A DNA stretch of 64,000 bases from Paenibacillus sp. FSL R5-0517 (GCF_037974355.1 NZ_CP150235.1:6200001-6264000), one strand, 5' to 3'; shown: positions 17,470 to 26,844, counted from the stretch's first letter. Program-made: numbers and translations. Notes: generated by a model from the sequence alone, not told the origin.

Positions 17470-18309
17470 TTATGCTCTCATATTGTTGGCGAGACCCAAC
17501 ATGGAATCACTTGAAGTTAGTGCCTTGGCCGCCAGTTGATATGTCCGCTGTCCTTGCATAAGCAGAGTCATCTCCTGTGTCATATCCACATTGGATTGCT
17601 CCAGAAATCCTGGACGGATTAAGGCAGCTGCTTGACGTGTAGCTGCATTCGCGCCAAATACATCATCCTCGGTTAATCCCGCATCCAGGCCGAACAGGTT
17701 ATCCGCATATTGTACCAGACCTTCAGGGCGTTCAATGTCTACCACTTGCAGTTGTGCCCCAATGATTGCGTTCGCCTCATTACCGCGTCGGATTAACAGG
17801 TTGCCATTTTCATCAAAAGCAACTTTGCTATTATTCGGTGCCGTAATGCGATTACCTTGACGATCCAGAGCAAAGTGGCCTTCACCATTGACCATCACCA
17901 TCATATCTGGTGCATTTGGATTGGCTTTTGGTCTTGTATCCGGTACAAAATGAAATGCACCCTGACGTGTCCACATTTTCTCCCCGTTCGCTTCAACTGC
18001 AAACATGGCATTTCCTTCAATGGCCAGATCAGTCGGAAGACCGGTCTCGTTCAAGGGGCCTTGAGACATATCCTTCGTCACATCCGCCAAACGAGCACCA
18101 AAACCGAGGTTATATCCCATCGGTGTGGAGCGTCCATCCAGTTTGTACTTGTCCGGTTGTTGTTGCACCCGGGTCAGCACATCCTCGAAGGCCGCTTGCT
18201 TGCTCTTATAGCCTGCCGTATTCACGTTGGCAATATTATCGGCAATGACATCCAATCGTTGCTGTATGGCAGTCATGGAAACCTTGGCACTAATCATCGA
18301 ATTATTCAT
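17470..18309 (-). CDS. flhP: Flagellar hook-basal body protein FlhP (FlgG/FlgF-like)
   Basis: Flagellar rod/hook protein exported by the flagellar type III apparatus. 279 aa from the ATG at 18309, which has AAGGGGAGGG about 10 nt upstream; earlier in-frame codons up to 18342 lack a site. It shows the N-terminal rod signature NIANVNTAGYKSKQ and the C-terminal helix with SNVDMTQEMTLLMQGQRTYQ, both typical of flagellar axial proteins. In B. subtilis flhO and flhP are adjacent after mbl; here the same order is kept but about 530 bp of repeat-rich DNA separates them, so flhP may rely on read-through or its own promoter. Confidence 0.9.
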   Translation of the reverse strand: MNNSMISAKVSMTAIQQRLDVIADNIANVNTAGYKSKQAAFEDVLTRVQQQPDKYKLDGRSTPMGYNLGFGARLADVTKDMSQGPLNETGLPTDLAIEGNAMFAVEANGEKMWTRQGAFHFVPDTRPKANPNAPDMMVMVNGEGHFALDRQGNRITAPNNSKVAFDENGNLLIRRGNEANAIIGAQLQVVDIERPEGLVQYADNLFGLDAGLTEDDVFGANAATRQAAALIRPGFLEQSNVDMTQEMTLLMQGQRTYQLAAKALTSSDSMLGLANNMRA

Positions 18310-18342
18310 CGGTGGTTTACCCTCCCCTTGTGTCCTGTCCAC

Positions 18343-18843
18343 CCTCCCAAACCCTCCCTAGTAGGGGGGGCCCCAGATGGCGCTGCCCTCTGGACTCCCG
18401 AAACAGGCGGATTAGGTAAGTGGGGTACGATCTTGCTAAGTGACGGTGGTGTGTGTTCGCCGCGACTGCCGGGTTATGATTCTCGCCATAGTTTCACATG
18501 GCTGAATCATAGCCCGGCACGCTCTTTATGCGGCGTGGTAGCTCCGCGTGGTCTCTTCCCTGCTTTGCTTCGCAAAGGGCTGTCGAGACCGTCGCTTCGC
18601 TCAGGTACTTCTACGCATTCCTCGCATAAGCTCAGCTGCGTCTTGGCTCTCGCGCTACGCGTGGTCTCTTCCCTGCTTTGCTCCGCAAAGGGCTGTCGAG
18701 ACCGTCGCTTCGCTCAAGTAATGCCACGCATTCCTCGCATAGGCTCGGCTGCGTTTTGGCTCTTCGCTTCGCGTGAGCCTCTCTGCTTTGCTGCGCAAAG
18801 AGCGTTTGCCTCTCCGCTGCGCGGTTATATTTAAACGTCGGCG
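18343..18843. repeat. Composite repeat insertion between flhO and flhP
   Basis: A 500-bp non-coding block. 18467-18519 is a large imperfect palindrome (TGCCGGGTTATGATTC ... GAATCATAGCCCGGCA, 15/16 paired) with a nested GCCAT/ATGGC stem. From 18546 a unit of about 113 bp occurs twice in tandem (18546-18658 and 18659-18770, roughly 90% alike by eye) and a third, partial and diverged copy runs 18771-18840. Each unit contains nested arms GGTCTC/GAGACC and CTTTGC/GCAAAG. A 325-aa frame reads through on the plus strand but starts inside flhP antisense and looks like a repeat artefact. Confidence 0.75.
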
Positions 18844-19728
18844 TTATACACGCCCGACTTCATTGACGGCTTTATCCAAACTGCGGTCGTAGAACTGTAC
18901 GACCTTCTGATTCGCTTCATACGCCCGGAATGCGGCGTTCATATCGACTGTTGCCTGTGAAGCATCAACATTGGAGCCTTCCAGATAACCCTGACGGATC
19001 TGCACATTATCACCAGCAGCCATCATCCGGGCAGTTGCCCCATTTTCATCACTGAGACTGAAATTGCCATCACCTTGACGAACCAGTTGATTCGGCTGGT
19101 CAATGACACTAATGCCGAGAGTAACCCCTGTCGGTGCACCGGTTGCTGCATCCACCAAACGACCTTGCTCATCCACTTTAAATTGCTCTACGGAACCTGT
19201 CAACACTACAGGTTGTCCATTATTATCCAACACTTGTGAACCTGTTGAGCTCAGCAGTTGTCCCGTTCCTGTAATCTCGAAGTGACCATCACGTGTATAA
19301 CCGGTGTTACCTTCTGCATCCTGAACTGTAAAATACGCCTGAGGCTGATAAGTTACCGTGCCATCGGCCCGTACAAATTTGCCTGATGCATCAAAAGGGA
19401 CAGGTTGTCCAGTCTGCGGATCATTGACCGTTATATTGGATGAAATGGAAAAATCATTTTTCTGCCCCGTCTCCATAATGGTCCCCTGCAAATTCATGGA
19501 CAAACTCTCTTCCGCGAACACCCCCGTGTTCAGCTTGCCCAGCCGCTTTGTCGGGAGATTTGCATCTCCGCCTACCAAGGTAATGAGCATTTCCGGGAAG
19601 GAACGGCTTACGCTGTTGACCTGTTTATATCCCGTGGTGTTCATATTTACGATATTCTGTGTTGCTGTGTCATGGCGGCGTTGTTGCGTAATCATCCCCG
19701 CAGTAGCGGTGTACAGACCTCTTAACAT
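18844..19728 (-). CDS. flhO: Flagellar hook-basal body protein FlhO (FlgG/FlgF-like)
   Basis: Flagellar rod-type axial protein of 294 aa. The N-terminus MLRGLYTATAGMITQQRRHD and NIVNMNTTGYKQVNS form the conserved export/rod helix, and the C-terminal GSNVDASQATVDMNAAFRAYEANQ helix closes the coiled-coil. It is a paralogue of the adjacent flhP product, with the same end motifs and a different beta-rich middle. It follows mbl by about 100 bp as in B. subtilis, where both genes sit downstream of mbl. Start supported by the fit of the N-terminal motif to the family. Confidence 0.9.
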   Translation of the reverse strand: MLRGLYTATAGMITQQRRHDTATQNIVNMNTTGYKQVNSVSRSFPEMLITLVGGDANLPTKRLGKLNTGVFAEESLSMNLQGTIMETGQKNDFSISSNITVNDPQTGQPVPFDASGKFVRADGTVTYQPQAYFTVQDAEGNTGYTRDGHFEITGTGQLLSSTGSQVLDNNGQPVVLTGSVEQFKVDEQGRLVDAATGAPTGVTLGISVIDQPNQLVRQGDGNFSLSDENGATARMMAAGDNVQIRQGYLEGSNVDASQATVDMNAAFRAYEANQKVVQFYDRSLDKAVNEVGRV

Positions 19729-19830
19729 GTATTAACCCCTCTCCTCAAGCGCTTGCACTGCATCGCAGGTTGGCTGCTTGTCCGTTCTGCTTTCCGAGCA
19801 TGGCGAACCTTTGCTTTTTATATCGGCAGA

Positions 19831-20829
19831 TTAGAACTTTTTCTTAACCACCTGATCCAAATTATTAAGCATAATGCCTGTCCCCTTGACGACACAGTGC
19901 ATTGGATCTTCCGCAACCCACACCGGTACATGCAATTCATTGGACAAAAGCTCGTCCAGTCCGTTCAGCAATGCACCTCCACCTGTCAATACAACACCAC
20001 GATCGATAATGTCCGCTGACAATTCAGGCGGTGTACGTTCCAATACCGACTTCGCTGCTACGATGATGGATTGCACAGAATCCCAGAGAGCTTCCTGTAC
20101 TTCATTTCCCGATACCGTTACGGTAACAGGCAGACCGGATACCATATCGCGTCCGCGAATATCCATCTCGGTTTGACGTCCACCCGGATGTACTGAACCA
20201 ATCGCAATTTTGATATCTTCCGCGGTCCGTTCACCGATCATAAGCTTGTACTTGGCTTTGATAAACTTGATAATAGCTTCGTCGAACTTGTCCCCTGCGA
20301 CTTTAATAGAAGAGGCGGTGACCACGTCGCCCATAGACAGGACTGCAACGTCAGTCGTACCGCCGCCGATATCCACGACCATATTGCCGCTCGGCTGAAA
20401 AATATCCATTCCCGCACCGATCGCTGCAGCTTTCGGCTCTTCTTCCAGAAACACTTCTTTGGCACCGCTGCGTTCTGCCGCCTCGCGGATGGCCTTCTGT
20501 TCCACGGAAGTAATGTTCGTTGGTGCACAGATCAAAATTCGAGGGTGGCTGTACCAGCTTCTTGCACCCACACGATTAATGAAATGTCTGAGCATCGCTT
20601 CCGTAATCTCGAAGTCCGCAATAACGCCGTCACGCAGCGGTCTAATGGCAACAATGTTACCTGGAGTACGCCCCACCATACGACGCGCTTCTTCCCCAAC
20701 AGCAAGGACACGCTTCGTATCTCTTTCAATGGTCACGACGGAAGGTTCATCGAGGACAACCCCACTTCCTTTCACGTGAATAAGCACGTTTGCCGTGCCA
20801 AGATCAATACCGATATCCTTGCTAAACAT
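19831..20829 (-). CDS. mbl: Rod-shape-determining actin homologue Mbl
   Basis: MreB-family actin filament protein that moves with the lateral wall synthesis machinery. 332 aa. The phosphate-1 loop is IGIDLGTANVLIHVKG (7-22), phosphate-2 is MVVDIGGGTTDVAVLS (~155-170), and the adenosine motif is VVLTGGGALLNGL near residue 285. MreB and Mbl are alike in sequence; the position directly after spoIIID and before flhO identifies it as Mbl by synteny with B. subtilis. The two RodA-like genes at 43-46 kb encode possible partners. Confidence 0.92.
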   Translation of the reverse strand: MFSKDIGIDLGTANVLIHVKGSGVVLDEPSVVTIERDTKRVLAVGEEARRMVGRTPGNIVAIRPLRDGVIADFEITEAMLRHFINRVGARSWYSHPRILICAPTNITSVEQKAIREAAERSGAKEVFLEEEPKAAAIGAGMDIFQPSGNMVVDIGGGTTDVAVLSMGDVVTASSIKVAGDKFDEAIIKFIKAKYKLMIGERTAEDIKIAIGSVHPGGRQTEMDIRGRDMVSGLPVTVTVSGNEVQEALWDSVQSIIVAAKSVLERTPPELSADIIDRGVVLTGGGALLNGLDELLSNELHVPVWVAEDPMHCVVKGTGIMLNNLDQVVKKKF

Positions 20830-21048
20830 AAAAGAGCCCCCAAAGTGATATTATTTGGTCAGCGTATCCTGTGAAAAAGAGTCCCTTATCACGTCACCGC
20901 TCGTTCGACAAAGTGCAACATATATATGTAAAAATCGGGCTGATAAGATGTCATAATTCGATCCTGTACCAGCTTTTAACATATCATACTTCAGGGGAGG
21001 GATTCAATGCATGTGTGAGCTTTTTGACCTACGTCTTTGTGCAGATGC

Positions 21049-21336
21049 TTACGATTTGGCGGAAGCCAACACCTCACGTTTCTTGCCACTCGTTTTTTTG
21101 TATTTAATTTTGGTCGCTTCACCGCCCCGCAAATGGCGGATTGATTTGTGATACTCCAAAATGTGTTTCACCTGGTCAGCAAGATCAGGGTTGATTTCCG
21201 GCAGACGCTCCGTCAGATCCTTATGCACAGTACTCTTTGACACGCCGAATTCTTTGGCTATGGTACGGACCGTATTCCTCGTCTCAACAATGCAGCGACC
21301 AATTTTGATGGTCCGTTCCTTGATGTAATCGTGCAC
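21049..21336 (-). CDS. spoIIID: Sporulation transcriptional regulator SpoIIID
   Basis: Small DNA-binding protein that reshapes mother-cell transcription during sporulation. 95 aa, the expected size. The helix-turn-helix is VRTIAKEFGVSKSTVHKDL (residues 23-41), followed by a basic C-terminal tail (KIKYKKTSGKKRE) that adds DNA contacts in the family. It starts at GTG with GGGAGG 7 nt before it. A sigma-E-like promoter lies 36-63 bp upstream. Gene order spoIIID-mbl matches B. subtilis. Confidence 0.95.
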   Translation of the reverse strand: MHDYIKERTIKIGRCIVETRNTVRTIAKEFGVSKSTVHKDLTERLPEINPDLADQVKHILEYHKSIRHLRGGEATKIKYKKTSGKKREVLASAKS

Positions 21337-21371
21337 GCTCCCGCCTCCCTACTGTGTGGATAGTTTGGTAC

Positions 21372-21399
21372 ATTATATGAGGAGCATGCCTATATATTC
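21372..21399 (-). promoter_or_regulatory. Sigma-E-like promoter of spoIIID
   Basis: Minus strand: GAATATA (21393-21399), 13 nt, CATATAAT (21372-21379), a close fit to the KMATATT/CATACAMT pattern. spoIIID is sigma-E dependent in B. subtilis, so the call agrees with the gene. Confidence 0.65.
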
Positions 21400-21453
21400 G
21401 CGGTTTAGAGGTGTGACAAGCTTCGAAGGTCCCATTATTTTCTGAAAAGCACA

Positions 21454-21482
21454 AAAAGAGCAGAGGTTGAACCCTCTGCCCA
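21454..21482 (-). terminator. Terminator after spoIIQ
   Basis: Minus strand: GCAGAGG, GTTCAA loop, CCTCTGC, then TCTTTTTG. A 7-bp GC-rich stem 25 bp after the spoIIQ stop. Confidence 0.85.
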
Positions 21483-21506
21483 TCATGTTGCTGCGGTAAA
21501 AATCAT

Positions 21507-22247
21507 TTATTTTTCCGGAAGATATCCTTGCGGGTTAACCGGCTGTCCATCTTCGTACACTTCAAAGTGAAGGTGGTTGCCAAGCGTTTTACCCAATTCA
21601 TTGACACCAGCAGATGCAATCGCATCTCCCTGTTTCACTTCGTCGTCCTGTTTCACTTTGACGTCTGCCAAGCTTTGGTATACCGTTTTCAGGTTATCAC
21701 TGTGTGTGATTTCCACAACTTGACCTGTGAGCGGATTTTGTTCAACCCGGGTAACTTTACCGGCAAGCGCTGCTTTGACTTCAAACGTTTTGTTATCCCC
21801 ACGTGCCAGATCCACACCCGTGTTCGGGATGAATGTATCATTGTACTGCACCATTGCCGCTTCATGTTCCTCGGTTGAAGCTTCGCTATCATAGAAAGGT
21901 TTTACTACCGAAATTTCGGACGGTACCGCTACCGGCCATACAAAATTCTCCGACTTGGCAACAACTTCCACACTTTCTTCTTCTCCGCCTGCTGCTGTTC
22001 CTTCTGTACCCGCCGATGCACCTGTTTCTACTACCCCGCTAGCAGAGTCCGGGTTCATAGCTTTGTCGCCTGTTCCCTGATAGACCCACACTAAGGTTAG
22101 TATAATGCCTGCTGCTGCGATGTAGGCTGCCGGGAAGACCCAGCGTTTGGACATTGCTCTTTTCCATGAAGAGGGCTGGCTAGCCGGTACTCCTTGAGTT
22201 GTTTTAGGAGTTTCTTCTTGGACTGTTTTTTTGTTTTGTTCATTCAT
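21507..22247 (-). CDS. spoIIQ: Forespore M23/LytM-fold protein SpoIIQ
   Basis: Forespore membrane protein that joins SpoIIIAH across the intermembrane space during engulfment. 246 aa from the ATG at 22247, which has GAGGTGA 5 nt upstream. Layout: cytosolic Gln/Lys/Thr-rich tail, one membrane helix (PAAYIAAAGIILTLVWVYQG, about 39-58), an acidic linker, then a LytM domain. The C-terminal zinc motif is present (NHLHFEVYEDG, HxH at 225/227), but the first ligand position reads NTGVDLA (142-148), with Asn in place of His. B. subtilis SpoIIQ also lacks this His, so the domain is probably a non-catalytic scaffold. The promoter is sigma-F-like. Confidence 0.9.
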   Translation of the reverse strand: MNEQNKKTVQEETPKTTQGVPASQPSSWKRAMSKRWVFPAAYIAAAGIILTLVWVYQGTGDKAMNPDSASGVVETGASAGTEGTAAGGEEESVEVVAKSENFVWPVAVPSEISVVKPFYDSEASTEEHEAAMVQYNDTFIPNTGVDLARGDNKTFEVKAALAGKVTRVEQNPLTGQVVEITHSDNLKTVYQSLADVKVKQDDEVKQGDAIASAGVNELGKTLGNHLHFEVYEDGQPVNPQGYLPEK

Positions 22248-22266
22248 CTTGATCACCTCAGTAACA

Positions 22267-22294
22267 AGTGTTACCGGGTGCAACTCTTTTATAC
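22267..22294 (-). promoter_or_regulatory. Sigma-F-like promoter of spoIIQ
   Basis: Minus strand: GTATA (22290-22294), 14 nt, GGTAACACT (22267-22275), matching the GYATA / GGnnAnAnT forespore pattern. spoIIQ belongs to the sigma-F regulon in Bacillus. Confidence 0.7.
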
Positions 22295-22392
22295 ACGCGC
22301 GACTCTAATTATTTTCACGGAGGTTTCAGAGAGTGCTATATATATTAGAGATGAGTGTTAGTTCGTGCACCGCTTCGGGGCCAGAAAGCCTT

Positions 22393-22505
22393 TCGACCGC
22401 TGGTTACTACCGGATTTCTTCTATCACCTTCCTTCAAAAGTGAAATCCAGTAGTAAAGGCGGACACTTCGTTTCTTCAGGTCTTTTCTGTCCCCTGCGCT
22501 CTCCA
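22393..22505 (+). repeat. Dispersed structured intergenic element, copy C
   Basis: GACCGCTGGTTACTACCGGAT, inner part, GAAATCCAGTAGTAA, AGGCGGACACTTCGTTTCTT, CTCTCC tail. It is the most diverged full copy, yet the long stem is kept: TTACTACCGGATTTC pairs with GAAATCCAGTAGTAA apart from one base. It fills most of the roughly 390-bp gap between the spoIIQ promoter and the spoIID stop. The rest of that gap shows nothing recognisable. Confidence 0.65.
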
Positions 22506-22680
22506 TACGTTAGCACTCTCCGCATATATAGCCAAGTCTTAAAACCTCCGGAAAGGGCGGTTGGTAGACTGGTCTGGATTGGCTGTAGAGACCAATCCTT
22601 CTATGAAGTGCATTTATCGGCTAAAGGCGAAGTGATATAGGATGTGACTGGATAATATAGTTTAAAGCGCCTGGGTTCTC

Positions 22681-24021
22681 CTACTTCGATGCAAGCATCT
22701 TGGATGCCTGTCCGAATGAGATGCCAGTATAGTAGTGCTTGAGAATCTGGGTGGCCGTGTGTCCCTCCTGCGCCATGCCGTTTGCTCCCCATTGGCTCAT
22801 GCCAACACCATGCCCGTATCCATACGTTGTAATCTGGACCTCATCACCTGTGGTCTTCCAACTGAACTGGCTAGATCTTAATCCAAGTAGCTTGCGCACC
22901 TCTGGACCACTGAAGGTTTCACCTGCAATCTGCATTTCCTTAATCCGATGTCCTTTGGTTGTAGACAATACCTCCATCCACGACCCACTCTTCTGGGTGG
23001 TAACCGGAATGGCATCCAGGTTCAGCTTCTGCAAAATCTCGTTACGTTTCATGGTAACGGTCTGTTTGTAGCCTGGGGCAAGGGTTTTGTCCCATGGACT
23101 GTCCACACTTTGCAGATACGGTACAGCGTTACCCCACACATCCTCCGCATTCTCGGTATACCCATTACTTGTGGAAAAAAAGGATGCGGTGATCGCCTTG
23201 CCCTGATATGTCATCACCGTATCTCGACTTTCGCGCACAGCCTGTTGCAGCTTCTCCCATTCCTTCGCCTTCCCTAGGCGAGTCCAATCTGCTTTTACCT
23301 GATCTGGCGGAATAAACACCTGATGGCTGACCGTATCCGTCACATCCGCCGCACCCGATGGAACACCGCTTGTATCACTAGCAGCAAGCCTTCGCACGAT
23401 AAACGTGCGAGCCGCTATCGCCTGCGCCTTTAACGCCTCCAGCCTGAATTCCGCCGGCATCTCAGCAGCCACAACCCCCGTAACATAGTCTTCCAGCAGC
23501 AGATTCATCGTTGTGCCCGTTGCAGACAGGTATACGCGTACCTGGGGTTCTGGATAGGTAACAGGAACTGCTGGCACAGGAGCTGGAGTTTTTGTACTGC
23601 TGGCATCTGTTGGAGCAGGGATCGGCTTGGGTGATTCGGTTGTCCGTGGCCATACCAGAATGACCGGAATCAGCAAAGCCATTGCCAATAAGGCAGATAC
23701 AGCGGCAGCAGGTTGCCATCGTGTAGCGTTGCGTCCCCATCGGGGTTTTCGTCCGAATGTCCGCATTCGGCGACGCTTCACACGGCGGAATTGATCCAGC
23801 TCAATTACAGGTATATGAATATGCTCGGTTGCCTGCTGGTTCAGCTCATCTGTCGACACCCGTCCTGGGTTTGATAATCTTGCAGGCTGTGATGGAACAG
23901 TCCTCAGATTTAATGGGGCAGGCTTGTCTCTTTCCACTCCAGAAACGATATTCTCCTCCGGCTCTTGCATACCTGGACGAGGGATAAGGGGTACCTTTAC
24001 CTGTACACGAGCTTCTTTCAT
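22681..24021 (-). CDS. spoIID: Stage II sporulation protein D (peptidoglycan lytic transglycosylase)
   Basis: Mother-cell membrane enzyme that cuts glycan strands and, with SpoIIM and SpoIIP, drives engulfment. 446 aa, longer than B. subtilis SpoIID (about 340) because of an N-terminal cytosolic stretch of ~105 residues. One membrane helix follows (AAAVSALLAMALLIPVILVW, about 107-126), then a Pro/Thr linker and the SpoIID domain: LLEDYVTGVVAAEMPAEFRL, KAQAIAARTF, STSNGYTENAEDVWG, and the closing YGYGHGVGMSQWGANGMAQ. The acidic Glu in AAEMPAE is the catalytic-type residue of the family. Order spoIIQ-spoIID-murA matches B. subtilis. Confidence 0.93.
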   Translation of the reverse strand: MKEARVQVKVPLIPRPGMQEPEENIVSGVERDKPAPLNLRTVPSQPARLSNPGRVSTDELNQQATEHIHIPVIELDQFRRVKRRRMRTFGRKPRWGRNATRWQPAAAVSALLAMALLIPVILVWPRTTESPKPIPAPTDASSTKTPAPVPAVPVTYPEPQVRVYLSATGTTMNLLLEDYVTGVVAAEMPAEFRLEALKAQAIAARTFIVRRLAASDTSGVPSGAADVTDTVSHQVFIPPDQVKADWTRLGKAKEWEKLQQAVRESRDTVMTYQGKAITASFFSTSNGYTENAEDVWGNAVPYLQSVDSPWDKTLAPGYKQTVTMKRNEILQKLNLDAIPVTTQKSGSWMEVLSTTKGHRIKEMQIAGETFSGPEVRKLLGLRSSQFSWKTTGDEVQITTYGYGHGVGMSQWGANGMAQEGHTATQILKHYYTGISFGQASKMLASK

Positions 24022-24363
24022 TCGACTATAACCCTCCGTTGTCTATGGCCGGTCATGTGCCGGTCGTGTTGTTCAAATCCATAGTTTAGGTTATGACCTA
24101 GCTCGATCTGATAGAACCTGATTTAAGAGAAACGAGGTCCTTTTCCTTCCATTCACTCACCTGCTTTATTTTGCCGTGTATCTCTTACAAATGCTGATCT
24201 GTCGCCATAAATAGGTGTTTATCCGTAAACCAAATTCTTAAAAAAGGCGCTCTTTCATTTTGTTCAGACTGGGTACAGAATACGATGTTATGTTATATAA
24301 ATTAGGACCAGCTATTAATAGAATCAGGTATCAAATTCCTCATCATCTTGTTAAAAGTAAACA
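24022..24363. other. Region between spoIID and the murA terminator
   Basis: About 340 bp with no supported gene. It should hold the spoIID promoter (sigma-E expected), but I found no box pair good enough to call. It is AT-rich from 24200 to 24360. Confidence 0.4.
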
Positions 24364-24394
24364 CAAAAAAAGCCAAGCCAGATGGCTTAGCTTT
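24364..24394 (-). terminator. Terminator downstream of murA
   Basis: Minus strand: AAGCTAAGCC, ATCT loop, GGCTTGGCTT, then TTTTTT. A 10-bp stem with one wobble, about 100 bp after the murA stop. Confidence 0.85.
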
Positions 24395-24491
24395 ATCATT
24401 TTTTTTACAATATACGTTCCAACGCATTCATAAACCACACAAGCGTGTCGTTCATCATAGAGGGACCATATTTTCACTATACAACCCAGTG

Positions 24492-25841
24492 TTAAGCCAA
24501 AGTTGGTTGCACCTTAAACATCGGTACTTCTTTCTCCACTTTTTCACTAGGAGCTTTGGTTGCTTCCAGCTTAGGCTCATCAACCGAGATCCGATAGATG
24601 TCAGCGCCAAGTCCGTTAAGCTTCTCAGCCAGATGTACATAACCACGGTCGATGTGATGAACACCGCCCACTTCCGTTGTACCTTCAGCAACAAGACCTG
24701 CAATAATGAGTGCGGCACCCGCACGCAAATCGGTAGCCGTTACTTTGGCACCCTTCAGTTTGGCATTACCTGTGATGATGGACGAACGTCCTTCAACTTT
24801 GATCTCCGCATTCATCAATTGGAACTCATCCACATGCATGAATCGGTTTTCAAAAACAGTCTCTGTCACAACACTTGTTCCTTCAGATGCGAGCAAGAGT
24901 GCCATCATCTGGGATTGCATATCTGTCGGGAATCCTGGGTATGGTAATGTTTTCACATCCACAGCCTTAAGAGGACGATCTGCGATTACACGCACGCCAT
25001 TCTCATCCGGTTGGATGGTTACACCCATCTCTTCAAGCTTCGCGATAACGGAGCCTAGGTGATCAGAGATTGCACCTTCAATGTACACGTCACCACCAGA
25101 AATTGCAGCAGCAGCCATGTACGTACCCGCTTCTACCCGATCCGGAATGACCGTGTGTGTAACGCCTGACAGTTTTTCCACACCTTCAATGCGGATGACT
25201 CCAGTACCAGCACCACGTACGATGGCACCCATTCCGTTCAGGAAATTGGCAAGATCCACAATCTCAGGTTCTTTGGCAGCATTCTCCAGAACAGTTACGC
25301 CTTCGGCCAATGTTGCAGCCATCATAATATTTTGAGTGGCACCTACAGAAGCCACATCCAGATAAATTTTCGCGCCACGTAACCGTCCTTGGCTACGAGC
25401 TTCGATATAACCTTGGCCCAAGCTGATCTCTGCGCCCATGGCTTCAAAACCTTTCAAATGCTGATCAATAGGCCGTGTACCGATGGCACATCCACCAGGA
25501 AGTGAGATTCTTGTATGACCCATTCGAGTCAACAGAGGCCCCATGACCAGGAAAGACGCCCGCATTTTACTTACCCATTCGTACGGGGCTTCACAGGAAG
25601 TAAGCTTCTCCGCATTTACGGTAATCACTTCGTCCCGGTATGTAACTCCCGCTCCCAGCGATTCCAACACCTTGTTAATCGTCATCACATCGTCTAGAGG
25701 AGGCGCGTCAATAATAACGCTTTGTCCTTCTTCCCCTAAGAGAGAGGCAGCGATGATCGGAAGAACAGAATTTTTAGCGCCGCTAACTTTGACACTTCCG
25801 GTCAACCTTTTGCCACCGCGGACGATAAATTTGCTCATCAT
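24492..25841 (-). CDS. murA: UDP-GlcNAc 1-carboxyvinyltransferase MurA
   Basis: First committed enzyme of peptidoglycan synthesis: adds enolpyruvate from PEP to UDP-GlcNAc. 449 aa; two adjacent ATGs follow GGAGGG, so the start may be one codon later. [11 protein letters not shown] (23-33) holds the substrate-binding Lys; the active-site loop is [19 protein letters not shown] with Cys118, the target of fosfomycin. The typical EPT repeats and [13 protein letters not shown] are present. The last ~30 residues ([20 protein letters not shown]) are a charged extension beyond the core. It corresponds to murAA, located between spoIID and the atp operon as in B. subtilis. Confidence 0.95.
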   Translation of the reverse strand: MMSKFIVRGGKRLTGSVKVSGAKNSVLPIIAASLLGEEGQSVIIDAPPLDDVMTINKVLESLGAGVTYRDEVITVNAEKLTSCEAPYEWVSKMRASFLVMGPLLTRMGHTRISLPGGCAIGTRPIDQHLKGFEAMGAEISLGQGYIEARSQGRLRGAKIYLDVASVGATQNIMMAATLAEGVTVLENAAKEPEIVDLANFLNGMGAIVRGAGTGVIRIEGVEKLSGVTHTVIPDRVEAGTYMAAAAISGGDVYIEGAISDHLGSVIAKLEEMGVTIQPDENGVRVIADRPLKAVDVKTLPYPGFPTDMQSQMMALLLASEGTSVVTETVFENRFMHVDEFQLMNAEIKVEGRSSIITGNAKLKGAKVTATDLRAGAALIIAGLVAEGTTEVGGVHHIDRGYVHLAEKLNGLGADIYRISVDEPKLEATKAPSEKVEKEVPMFKVQPTLA

Positions 25842-26360
25842 GGTTCCCTCCGCGCTTTTATTCCCTTTTCTTCATTCCGGAATACGTAAGCCCCACTGTG
25901 TGTAGAAAGGACTGTTGCTGTGTGTGGAATTTCGACATATTCTGGCATATTGCCACAGATGTCTGTTCAGAAAAGAATTGGTTTTTATAATCCATATCAA
26001 TGATACCATGTGCCGTGCTTCTTGCTATTCAGCATGTAAAATTAGTGTCTTACAAGCCAGCAGAGCATCAGAACAGACAGAGTGGGATGGTTATTAGCCG
26101 GCATGAACCGGATATCCCGTTTATAACTACAAAATAAGTGAACAATTGTGAATTCCCTAACTTCCATCATAACATTGTTGAATTGTACGATACAAGCATT
26201 TTTACATAAAACATCTCAAATTCATCCAATTTTACGTCACATTTTTTTCTTAATTTCTTTACCGACAACTCATACTCTAATTGTTAACACAATTAATCGA
26301 TGTTATTCGACAATGAGCTCCTTCAAGGGCCTAACAGATGATTAACCAACCATCTCAACA
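25842..26360. other. Gene-free stretch between murA and the ywzB-like gene
   Basis: About 520 bp. In B. subtilis this place holds ywmB, but no comparable frame exists here on either strand. It is AT-rich from 26140 to 26310. It must contain the murA promoter; TATAAA at about 25986-25991 on the minus strand is a possible -10 box without a good -35. Confidence 0.45.
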
Positions 26361-26618
26361 TTAAAACAAATTACGCAACATTTGAGTCCATGACAAGTAG
26401 TCAATGACAAAGCCAGCAACGGCATGCCCCAGAATGATGGCGAGCAACAAATGTAACAGTCTTCCCTGAGCACCTCGTGGTTGTCTGATGATTAAATCCA
26501 GTTTGAGATTCTGCAAAGCCCACCAAGACAACGCAATACATAAAAGGGAGACGATGATTGAGACCAAGCCATTGGTGCTTAACGCCTGGTTCACCTGATT
26601 CGTCAGATCAGTATCCAT
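26361..26618 (-). CDS. DUF1146 membrane protein (YwzB-like)
   Basis: An 85-aa protein with two hydrophobic helices (LVSIIVSLLCIALSWWAL and LLHLLLAIILGHAVAGFVI) separated by a basic loop (RQPRGAQGR). Size, topology and position between murA and the atp operon match B. subtilis ywzB, a DUF1146 member of unknown function. It has its own sigma-A-type promoter about 230 bp upstream and no linkage to the atp operon, which ends in a strong terminator before it. Confidence 0.8.
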   Translation of the reverse strand: MDTDLTNQVNQALSTNGLVSIIVSLLCIALSWWALQNLKLDLIIRQPRGAQGRLLHLLLAIILGHAVAGFVIDYLSWTQMLRNLF

Positions 26619-26844
26619 ATATTCTTTACCTCCACATTTGTTGCAGCGATCAGCATATCATATGCCCGGCACCCATAACTTGTTAGTATACTGGAATGTC
26701 TTGAGCACAACATACTGAGCGCACTGTCAGATTTACTCCTGCCAGGCAGGAATCTCCTGATACCCAAAGAACGAGCAGCAACAATCGGGCTGTGCAAGAC
26801 TATGGAATCTACTACGCAGCTTCCTGCTTCTGCTGACTCTATGG

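Noticed and set aside
17857-18834. 325-aa plus-strand ORF across the flhP-flhO gap
   Set aside because: It begins antisense inside flhP and continues through tandem repeats whose period (about 113 bp, not a multiple of 3) argues against coding.
18546-18840. CRISPR array in the flhO-flhP gap
   Set aside because: Repeats are ~113 bp and directly tandem without spacers; no cas genes are nearby.
26603-26797. 64-aa minus-strand ORF upstream of the ywzB-like gene
   Set aside because: No ribosome-binding site and mixed composition; it lies between a good promoter and the real gene.
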